Source: Hybos culiciformis (Eukaryota > Arthropoda > Insecta > Diptera > Hybotidae). From it: DNA of 64,000 bases. Below are positions 35,301 to 44,515 of the stretch, piece by piece (position 1 is the first letter of the stretch; every line of letters starts with the position of its first letter). The notes below the pieces were generated by a model that saw nothing but the letters and a program-made list of their open reading frames with translations, did no database searches and was not told the origin of the DNA. A program made the position numbers and the translations under genes. The stretch covers positions 102,719,372 through 102,783,371 of the forward strand of contig OZ023274.1 in the NCBI GenBank assembly GCA_964007475.1, written 5' to 3'.

Positions 35301-36068
35301 CACATTATTTGATAAGTCCATTGCAAAATTTTTAACATGATCATGGATTTTTTTCTTGTACTTGCAATTGAAAAAGATTGTATCACAATTTCCTAAGTTA
35401 CAAAATCTTTAAATCTTTATGTACAAAATATTTAAGGACAGAAAAAAAAAAGTAAAGATTCTTAATAATTTGGTGGTCAAATTAATGTACCTACACCTAA
35501 TCAATTTTATATACATGTTGATATTATTGATATACTTATTAAAACTATTTTTGTTCAAGATTTCTATGGAATGGAATTTTTATAGTCTATTTGTTACTTT
35601 TCATCGGATTAAAGACATCGTCATAGAACCATTAGAAAAGAAATGTAGACCATAAAGACCAAAGTATAAATAATTTAAACTCCCATACCTACTTAAAAAT
35701 GTTTTTTATATCTAGTTAAGAAGACTACATGTGAATGTAATGATTAATTTTTTCATGATTGCGTTAAATAATTAATCAAAATAACTTGTTTTTTTTACAT
35801 TTGTATTGCGTTTTTTTACTGGAATTAGTGAAATGACTTTTATTTTTTTTTAATTTTTGATATGAAAAAAAAAAACTAATAAGATATACCTACCTACGTA
35901 TACCTAATCAATTTTATATAATTATATACAGATACTTAATTTACCTCTTTCTCTTTTTTCGGCTAATTTCTTTTTACCACCATTCCACCATACAGCCAAT
36001 TCTTCAACATTAAATGTACACTTCTTACGTTCATTTTCTAGGTCAGGATTGATTTTGGAAGTTTTCAT
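32312..36068 (-). CDS. Peroxisomal acyl-CoA oxidase, copy B
   Basis: Second ACOX1-type oxidase, same reaction as copy A. Exons in order: 35945-36068, 34598-34760, 34239-34531, 33769-34174, 33209-33715, 33028-33133, 32638-32790, 32312-32572. All junctions are GT-AG and in phase; 2013 bp, 670 residues. Exons 4-8 have exactly the same lengths as in copy A (406, 507, 106, 153, 261). It shows [34 protein letters not shown] and TYEGENTV with the catalytic Glu at about 435. It ends KPFMKSNL. The N-terminus ([12 protein letters not shown]) is shared with copy C rather than with neighbouring copy A. Intron 1 is enlarged (1184 bp). It is divergent from COA7 across 1.7 kb, so the two may share a promoter region. 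No disruption seen. Confidence 0.94.
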
Positions 36069-36544
36069 TTTTTTTGTTTTTATGTTTTTTATTTTAATTA
36101 ATTTTTATTAAAAATAACAAATTAATTAAATTATTATACCTAGTGTAGTTATAAAGTTGAAAATATGTTTTTGTAATCTAATCTTCTTTGTTTGGAATTT
36201 GAAATATAAAATTTTTAATTGAGACCAGGTTACAATAATTTATATATTATTATTATTTATTAGTATTATTAGATTACAACAAACTCGTTCGTTACGATAA
36301 TGCAATTCATACTGAAATAAGATTTTTATGTTAAAATTTATATAAATGATTTTAATTAAAAAATACCTACATATGTAATAAATATTTTATTTATTTTTTT
36401 AATGAAGTAATATATTAACGAATCTCTTATCTACGTGATTTTTAAGCCCCACTTCGTTAATTTAGTTATTTTAATTTATTATTGTTATTGATAATTATTT
36501 CTGTTCTGCTGACGTACGGAATGTGAAATTCGAAATGCTAACAA

Positions 36545-36556
36545 AACAGCTGATTT
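36545..36556. promoter_or_regulatory. CAGCTG promoter-type motif
   Basis: AACAGCTGATTT lies about 480 bases upstream of oxidase B in the divergent spacer. It resembles Drosophila core-promoter motif 5. A near-identical match (26280-26290) lies inside the hAT element, so chance or a repeat origin is possible. Confidence 0.2.
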
Positions 36557-36939
36557 TTCTACTTTATCTTTTGGTTAATTTTTAACATTTAATTATTTTT
36601 GTTTTTTTTTTTAATTTCTTGATTAATTTTTCTTTAAAAAATCATTAAGTATATAAAATTATATCTTTCATTCATATAAGTAGGTTTCTATGCCTATTCT
36701 ACTATTACTAAAATATGGAATTTTATGTTAAAAATAACAGTGAATATTGAAATATCTAACATACCTTAAAAATATGCTACACATGTTTTGTTATCAAAAT
36801 AAAGTGTATTGTCACATTAATCGTCAAATTACCATATGTTTTCATTTTATTTATTTAAAGTCAACTTTAACTAGCCTACAAAATCGTCGGTGAATATTTT
36901 AATACTATAATATTCTATATTCCGAAAATAGTTTAAAGG

Positions 36940-37311
36940 AGTAAACACAATTGGGGCGACAACGAAGACTACAACGACACGACAGCGAAGTCTGGAGTGA
37001 ACACAATTACGGCGACGACGACGAAATAAATAAATTTGAGAAAAAAATAAACAAATAGAAAATTAAATAAAAAATTATATGGTTGTCGTTGTCGCCCGGC
37101 GACAAAATAGAAACATTTCTAATTTGTCGCCAGGCTACAATGTCGTTTGTAGCCAGGCAACAATGTCGTTTGTAGCCAGGCAACAATGTCGTTTGTCGCC
37201 AGTCGTCTCAATTGTGTTCATTCTCATACAAATATTATATGGTTTCTATTTTTTTTTATAGTCGCTATCGCTGTCGCTATCGCTGTCGCTGTCGCCCCAA
37301 TTGTGTTTGCT
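36940..37311. mobile_element. Nested GC-rich foldback element
   Basis: Outer termini GTAAACACAATTGGGGCGAC (36941-36960) and GTCGCCCCAATTGTGTTTGC (37291-37310) are perfect inverted repeats. An inner pair with similar ends, GAGTGAACACAATT (36995-37008) and AATTGTGTTCATTCTC (37210-37225), suggests one copy inside another or a duplicated terminus. The inner part carries about 3.5 tandem copies of a 23-bp unit containing TTTGTAGCCAGGCAACAATG (about 37125-37205). The right arm repeats GTCGCT/ATCGCT. No transposase frame is present and the target duplication is unclear. Confidence 0.8.
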
Positions 37312-37757
37312 ACATAAAAATTCTGAAATTTGACAGTAGTGATATTTCAAATGCAAGCTCTGTGGTGACGGTGACGCTCTATTTTCAATTCTTTTAAAAT
37401 TTTTGAGTTTAATTGGTGAGTTTATTGGTTTGTTTTAATTAAATCGCAAAGCGTTTAGAGGTACCTATTACATATCTACATAATTGTCAACAAATATAAA
37501 ATGTTTATTATTATTTACCTGTACTTGTACATTAATGTTTTTTTAAGTTACGAACTTCGCTAATTTCAAAATATCACTTTCATCGCTTAAAAAAAATAAT
37601 TGATTTTGACATCTCTGATGGCAATATTAAGTCGGCTACCGCTAAAAAAAATTACCTACCTATCTGCTTCTTCACATAATAAATTTTATTTTAATTTATT
37701 TTTATTAAATAAAAAAATATTTGAAATTATTATTAACAAAAAAGAAAAGAAGAAAAA

Positions 37758-38564
37758 ATGTCTTACGATTTGCAAAGTGAAACCGATGTTAAGGAATATT
37801 TAGAAAAACTTGGTATCGAATATAGATTTGGTTGTTATTCAGAAAAAAAACCAGAAGTCTGTCATTTATTGGGTGATTATCTCGAAGGCATCCGAAAAGA
37901 TTTTGAGAAAGCTTCAAAAGTTTATAAATCAAATTGTGATGACTATGGGTTCGCAAAATCATGCTACAAATTTGGTAATTATAGTTTTTTGGGTAAAGGT
38001 AAAAGCGGTGCTGGCTCAAAAGGTGATCCTAATATTGCTTATAAATATTATGAAAAAGGTTGCGAATTAAATGATGCTGATTCGTGTTTACATTCTGGCT
38101 TGTTATTGGTTTCAAGAGCAATACCAAAACAAATTGAACGTAATATACCGAAGGGGGTAGAATTTTTGAGTAAAAGTTGTGATATGAATAATGCAACAGC
38201 TTGTTTCTATTTATCTGGTATGCATATATCGGGTGTTCAGAAACAAGAAGATCTATCACCGGCCACCAAATCGTCACTATCATCGTCCGCATCAATAAAA
38301 TCTTCAAATTCGGGTTCCAATAATAATAGTAATGAATTTTATGTTGAAAAAGATATGAAAAAAGCATTTGATTTTGCTTACAAAGCGTGTCAATTAAAAA
38401 ATATGTACGCTTGTGCTAATTTAAGTCAAATGTATGCCCGTGGTGAGGGAACCGATAAGAATGAAGCTGAAAGTGAGAAATTTAAAAAAATCGCTGTAGA
38501 ATTACAAGATGAATTGAAAAAGCACCAGCAGACATTGAGTTTTCAACAAGGATTGCCTCAATAA
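37758..38564 (+). CDS. COA7: Cytochrome c oxidase assembly factor 7 homologue
   Basis: Sel1-repeat protein of the mitochondrial intermembrane space needed for complex IV assembly in mammals (COA7/RESA1). One uninterrupted frame of 268 residues from the ATG in AAAAAATGTC; the frame opens with SYDLQSETDVKEYLEKLGIE, the family N-terminus. Ten cysteines form five pairs at 26/35, 60/69, 102/110, 141/149 and 211/219, one per Sel1-like repeat, as expected for the disulfide-stabilised fold. It is longer than human COA7 (231 residues), mainly through a Ser/Asn-rich insert at about 164-192. A poly(A) signal AATAAA (38560-38565) overlaps the stop codon. It lies between oxidase copies B and C, head-to-head with B and tail-to-tail with C. 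Any 5' non-coding exon would be missed. Confidence 0.93.
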   Translation: MSYDLQSETDVKEYLEKLGIEYRFGCYSEKKPEVCHLLGDYLEGIRKDFEKASKVYKSNCDDYGFAKSCYKFGNYSFLGKGKSGAGSKGDPNIAYKYYEKGCELNDADSCLHSGLLLVSRAIPKQIERNIPKGVEFLSKSCDMNNATACFYLSGMHISGVQKQEDLSPATKSSLSSSASIKSSNSGSNNNSNEFYVEKDMKKAFDFAYKACQLKNMYACANLSQMYARGEGTDKNEAESEKFKKIAVELQDELKKHQQTLSFQQGLPQ

Positions 38565-38565
38565 A
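38560..38565 (+). terminator. AATAAA overlapping the COA7 stop codon
   Basis: The bases AATAAA include the stop TAA at 38562-38564. If used, it would give an extremely short 3' UTR. A downstream signal could be used instead. Confidence 0.35.
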
Positions 38566-38807
38566 ATTAAATTACTTAAAAAAAAACTTAGTACCTATGT
38601 AATAATATGTATTATAGATTTCAATTTTTTTTTTTCTTTTTTTTTTGTTAATAATTTTCTTTTTTTAATTCGTTTAAAATTTAAAATTTATTATGTACCT
38701 TACCTACCTATGTATTTTTAAAAAGTCTGAAAACATTTTGAAATTTGTAATTCAAGTGAAAGAAAATGTTTAATAATTTTTCCCGCTCCCTGTATTTGAG
38801 ATTATTA

Positions 38808-38900
38808 CTATGTTCTTATGATAGGGTTAAAGAAAAGAGTTGAGTTTTCATTCAGTTGAAAACTCAACTATTATTCTTTAACCCGATCGTTGAAACATAG
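38808..38900. ncRNA. Candidate 93-nt pre-miRNA-like hairpin
   Basis: CTATGTT (38808) pairs with AACATAG (ends 38900), then GGGTTAAAGAA with TTCTTTAACCC, then AGTTGAGTTTTC with GAAAACTCAACT around the 8-base loop ATTCAGTT, with small internal mismatches. The size, terminal loop and interrupted stem resemble a miRNA precursor. It could equally be a small foldback transposon. It lies in the tail-to-tail spacer of COA7 and oxidase C. Confidence 0.4.
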
Positions 38901-39712
38901 CATATGAGAGACACAATATCAAAAAAATCGCAAATCGGAAATAATTTGCGTTTAAAATTCAGTTTTTGATCGCCTAGGAGTAGAGTTAAGTGGCAAGAAT
39001 TTTAATTTCAAAATTTAAAGTAAATTTTCAACAATTTCAAATTTAAGTTTTTCAATGACACGGTGTTTTGCGCCATAGATTTTATTATAGCAATATATAT
39101 GTTAATGCAGTTAGTTTTGGGGGTCGTTAAAGCCACAATAGCATGACCAATTAGTTAATTTTTTTTTTTTCAAATACCAAATAATCAATGTCATAAATAT
39201 TCTCATGTTTTGCGTTCCTTATTTTTGAAATTTCAGTTCACTTGAAAAAAAAAAACATTATTTTTGATTGAAAAAAATTGTGAATTTTATGATTAGATTA
39301 GATCTTTGATTGAAAAGTGTATAGAAAATTATAGCAATTAATAAATAAATGTATTTGAGAAGTAAATTTTAGATGAATTTTATTTTTAGTTTAGAATTTA
39401 AATCTTATTTTTCTTAAATGGAAGATAATCAGTTTTTGTTCTTTCTCTGCTTTTTCGAAATTTAAATTCCAAACTGCCCAATAATATCATTTATCCAATT
39501 CTTTTTTTCAGCCAAAAGTTTCAAAAAGGTCAAACAGTTGCAGGAATGTTCTAGAAATTTTTTTTATATAGAAAATTTTATATTTTTGATAGATGTAAAA
39601 AAATGTATAATCAATTAATTCTACGAACGAACATATATTATATATATAAAGATATACCTAGTACATATAAAATATTAAAAATAAAACAATAAAAATTCTA
39701 CTTTCTGTAATC
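38901..39712. other. Spacer 3' of COA7 and of oxidase C
   Basis: Convergent intergenic DNA that should contain the 3' UTR of oxidase C. No coding sequence is seen. Confidence 0.35.
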
Positions 39713-42549
39713 TCATAAATTTGATTTCATAAACGGTTTCAAGTATAAATGAAATGATTTATTCACTTCTTCTTGATTAAGTGGACTTTTCTTAGCTTCA
39801 TTGAATAATTTTTCATAAACATTTCCATCATAAGCTCCTAACGAGGAGTTCAATAAATCATCATGTAAATCAAATCCGTCAACAATACCGACTGCGTTTG
39901 GACGCACCAAATCAAGCAGGCTTTCTAAGCGGCTCTGTAAAATGGTAATATTCTTCTCGCTAATTTTGATAAACTAAAATAATAAATTTTTATAATACTC
40001 TGTTTAAGAATAATTCAAAATCAATTTAAAAATTACCCTTAAAAGGTCACCCAATCGATTGAAGCAAGAATCAATTGCATATAATTCCATTAAGTTTTCT
40101 AGCGTGTCAGCCATTTGAACGGAAACTTTTTTACTTAATCTCTTTATTTCATCATATGCTGTTGCAAGAATGAATGCTCGACAATGAAACTAAAAAAGAA
40201 ATTTATCAAATCCTAAATCGATTTCAAAGATAGCTGGCTGAAACCTACATCAGCGGCTTGTACTAATTCAATTCCTGTTAAATTAAATGCCTGTTCATGG
40301 CTGATTCCCTGTTTTTTACGTTTTTCTAAATGTTCAATGGCGATTCGAACTTTGCTATAAAAAATAATTTTTTTAAAATCATCCAACATTTTAATATCTA
40401 ACTAAACTTACTTTGCGGCAACGTAATGAAATGCTCTGATTATGCATAAAACGGAACCATCCCACTTTGGAAATACACGACCACTGAGACCTTGCATTAA
40501 ATACGTCACAGTGGGAGTAACTCTTTGTCTTTTATAAGCTTGTATCCAAGATTTAGTTAAGAAACGAGCTGTTTGTAACAATAAACTGTATTTTCACCTT
40601 CATAAGTTATTGCAGCTGTAGTAAATGCATAAATATTTGGAAAATTTGAAGAATTCATATAACCGTGACCTCCACAGGACAAACGTAAGTTTTCTACAGC
40701 ACTAGTGGCATCATAGGAACAGACTGCTTTCAAACAGCATACCAAAGAATGTAATTCTGGTAAACGTTTCAAATTTCCTACATTAATTTCAGTCATAACA
40801 TCATTATAGACATTCCAAATACGATTTGCAGTTATTTTAAAAATTACTGTCTTCGCAAGATGTGGAAATAATTTCAATTGCTGAGTACGGTGATCCATTA
40901 TTAGAGGTTCTGGTTCACTAAATAAAAGACCAAATTATTTTCAAAGTTAAATTATATACAAACAAAAACTATACTTTGGATTAATTGGACTTTGTCTTCT
41001 AACTGCCGCATATCTTGTTGCGATTGTTGATGCTTTTGCCAAATTGTTTACCATATCTCTAATAATAACAACTCGAACAAAAATCATTGTCCCGTACGTT
41101 AAAGTACTTGAACTATATTTTTTAACTATTCCGTCTTTAGAAATCTTTGTATTTTTCATTAACATATTCATTCTTGGTATTCGAACATTTTCTAGTCCCA
41201 AATATCCGTTGTTCATGGCATTCATGCCAATTTTTGAACCAATTTCACCGATTATAATACCAGGTAATGGCTTGTGAGTTTCTAAATCACGTACTTGTAC
41301 AATGAATTGGTGTAACCCATGACAACTGTCTTGAGAATATAGTTGTGCTAGTACAATCGCATGATTGACTGTATGCCCCACTAAAATTAAAATTTTAATA
41401 AAATTTCTTATTCGAATAAAATTGAATGTACCTAATATGCTTATTTATAAATTTTTTTTGTAGAGAGATAGAAATTAAAGGTGAGAAATCTAGGCTGTTC
41501 TTTTAAATCTGGTCGGATCGAAAAGACTGTGAAAGTCTGTAGAAAGTGTTCAATTGATAAGTAGCACATTACAAGTTTTTTTTTAATCAAACTCCAGTAC
41601 TTACATCCTCCTGCCCACCATTTATATGATGTTAATTTTGGGCTATTTAATATAAATTCTTCAGTTTTGGGATCATAATCTGCTCTTGTTTCTAATCCTC
41701 GAATAAATGTACCATGTCCTAATTCAGTTTGAGCATAAGTGCCAACAATTTGACACTTCCATGCTTTTTCAATCCATTTTTCTTTTTGTTCTTCAGTACC
41801 TTGACCGAGTATGGATGGGATGAACATTGCAAAATTTAAATTCAATGGCATATGTTCGGGAGCAATTTTTGAAGAAATAATGTTACCCAACATACCTCGG
41901 AATTCATATAAAATTTCCCATGTTCTAAAATGAAAATAATATTACTTATAATATACTTACATTACTACGTATATTTGAAATAATAAAACTCCAAATAAAA
42001 ATTATATGCTCACAATTCTTGTGGTTTTAAATTTTCCGTTTTTTGAAATTTTTGTATTTTACGAATTAAAATTGCAGTTCTTTTAACACTTTCTTCATAA
42101 ATTTCAGCATGAGATAAATATGATAAAGGTTGAAGATTTGATAATTCAGGGTCATTGAAGAAAAATTTATCTAAAATGTGTAAAAAAAAAAAACAATATA
42201 TACAGATAACATAATAACCAACATTTTATGTGTAACAGAACGATTGTTTAAATAATTTTAGTTCAGATAATATCAAAAGACCTTTGATACTTTGATAGTA
42301 TTATCATAATCATAGAGAACTGATAAAAATTAAAAAAACAGTAGTTATCCTTCAAAATGTCTACAAAATTTGAATAATATGTATACACCAAAAACTCGAG
42401 ATTTTCAACAAAAAACAAAAAAATTTACCTTTTTCTCGCTTCTGTTGTAATTTTTCTTTACCATCATTCCACCATTCGGCAAATTCTTCAACATTAAATT
42501 TACACTTTTTTCGCTCATTCTCCAAATCTGGATTTATTTTTTCAATCAT
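39713..42549 (-). pseudogene. Acyl-CoA oxidase copy C, one-base frameshift
   Basis: Third ACOX1-type copy. Exons in order: 42429-42549, 42014-42170, 41605-41924, 40975-41380, 40412-40917, 40249-40354, 40037-40189, 39713-39973, all with GT-AG borders. Exon 5 is 506 bp, not the 507 bp of both paralogues. Just after TYEGENTV (catalytic Glu about 441) one base is missing in a T run near 40583-40588; the frame then reads YCYKQLVS and stops at 40557, giving about 454 residues. Past the lesion the other frame continues with family sequence (LLQTARFLTKSW) and every later exon is intact to KPFMKSNL. Exon 3 is about 30 bp longer than in A and B. A recent pseudogene, a segregating null allele or a homopolymer sequencing error all fit; the otherwise clean sequence argues against an old pseudogene. 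Confidence 0.85.
40583..40588 (-). other. Frameshift site in oxidase C
   Basis: On the minus strand ACA-GTTTA replaces the expected ACA-GTN-TTA: one T short of a four-T run. This accounts exactly for the 506/507 difference in exon 5 and for the premature stop ten codons later. Confidence 0.8.
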
Positions 42550-44515
42550 TTTTTTTTATATTTTTGTAATTTAAGAATTAATTATTTTATATATTAATTT
42601 TTATTTCTGGAACACCGGTCGTTAACAAATCAGTTCCCCTATTATTCAAAGTGCATTTTACAAAGTTCATTGGCTGTTCTAATTTTTTAATTAAATCATT
42701 ATAAAAATTTTCATCTTAAAAAATGAAAGTTAATCAAAATATATAATTAATTCTTCTGTCCACTTGCAAATTATTTCGAAAACTGCAATTCATTATATTA
42801 AAGTTTTTTTTTTTTTAATATTTCTTGAAAATACCTTCCTATATTAATTAATACATATTTAAAAAAAAATAAAGATAATGAAAAATAATAAACCTGATAA
42901 GAAAGTTAAAGATACAATAATATACAATATAATACTATAAATTAAGTATGTTATAAACATAATATAATTTGCCGTATATGACATCTGGTAGTAGAGAATG
43001 GGTATAATAAAGTACAAATTTATTTAAAAATCCATTCTCCAGATAAATTAAACGTATCAAATATACCTTTAAAAAAATAATTTTTGAATTAATTTCTTGA
43101 TTTAAAGATTCAAACTGTCTTTTTGTTTTTAAATATATTAATTTATAATTTTAAATAAATTTTAAGTATACTTATATAGCACATTTTTGGGCATCTAATC
43201 GTTATAACATTCTGATCTAGATTCTACGAGTAATATGTGTAAGATTTAAATCGGGAATATTTATATTGTTTTTACAGTCAGTCTTAAATGCAGCCTTAAA
43301 TATATTAATAAACATATCTAATATAATAAAAGGTGAACTCACCTCTTAAACGACCTTGACAGTGTTGGCACTTTCCTCTATTTATTTTTTTAAACGTAAA
43401 TAATAAATGAAATAACCGAATGACTATGCAACACTGAATGCAAGGCGTACTTTGATAAAAACTTTAAAATGTAAACAAAAAAAATCAAGGCGTACTTTAT
43501 CAATAAAAAAATAAAAGCATTCTTTTCGAAATGACAAAAATCAACGCATAGTTACTAGGCTAGGCCTGCACTATTTTTTCTGTGCAGGCTTTTTTCTAGT
43601 TATTTATATTCAGAGACTTCAAGTTCTATATAAAGTTTGCAAAAATATATTAAAATTCTGAAAATTTAATATTCAATTTCGCACAGGCAGTGTAAGGGTT
43701 AAAACTTATTTAATTCGTCTACTCAACAACAGAAGATAGATTGTTGTAAAAAAGATAGTTGTCAGATGAACAAGATACAAAAACCTGAACTTACAAAAAT
43801 ATGAGATACAAAAAAAAAAAAAAATCAACAAGTAAAAAAATTAAAACCTGAAAATAATTGTTCTATATGCCTGAGTTTTTTTTTATATATTATTTTTGAC
43901 ATTTTAAGTTTCTGCACTATATAATATATTCCTACCTACTTATACTCACTATACTCTCGCTTTATGGGTTTTTTAAAGTAAAATGAAAATTTAAAACATA
44001 AGCCGATGATGTGTTAAGAAAGATAGAAATAAAATTAAAAAAAAATAATATACTTAATTAATTATTATAAAATTTTACTTTAAAAAAATAAAATACCTAT
44101 TTTAAAAATTAAAATAAGTTTTAAAAAATTAGATTTTAAATATTTTTAAATAACAAAAAATTATTATAATTAAAAAACAGAGAAATAAAAAATACAAATT
44201 TTACCCCCTATCGACTTTAATTAAAAAAATGAACCAAAAGACTTAAATAAATAAAAAATGTTTTTATTTTATTTTTAAAAAATAATTTTAATTTAGTTTT
44301 TTGTTTTCTTTTTATGAATCAAAAAAAATATAACACCAAATAAAAAAAAAATTAAAAAATATTTACTTTAAAAAGCATAAGCAAAAATATTAAATTTTTA
44401 TATATATACCTACCTACAACTACAACTACAAATTTCTACTAATAATAAATATTATAATAAATAAATTTTTAACTAAAATAAAAATTAAAAATCTATTTCA
44501 AAATTAATAAAAAAA
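42550..44515. other. Divergent spacer between oxidase C and PAL
   Basis: About 2 kb head-to-head. A GC-richer patch at 43330-43610 contains AGGTGAACTCACCT, two copies of AAGGCGTACTTT about 65 bases apart and an 8-bp GCCTGCAC/GTGCAGGC hairpin (43564-43589). This is the best candidate for promoter sequence or a repeat fossil. No coding sequence is seen. Confidence 0.4.

Larger units (their letters stand above)
36069..37757. other. Divergent spacer between oxidase B and COA7
   Basis: This 1.7-kb head-to-head region contains the nested foldback element at 36940-37311. AACAGCTGATTT at 36545-36556 resembles the CAGCTG core motif (Ohler motif 5) of Drosophila promoters. The COA7 leader is preceded by an A-rich stretch just before its ATG. 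No further gene is seen. Confidence 0.4.

Noticed and set aside
37120..37205. 23-bp tandem units considered as a CRISPR array
   Set aside because: Direct tandem copies without unique spacers, in a eukaryotic genome and inside a foldback transposon.
43564..43600. GC-rich hairpin followed by a T run, like a bacterial intrinsic terminator
   Set aside because: All surrounding genes are eukaryotic with introns; an 8-bp stem and a T run are not evidence of a terminator here.
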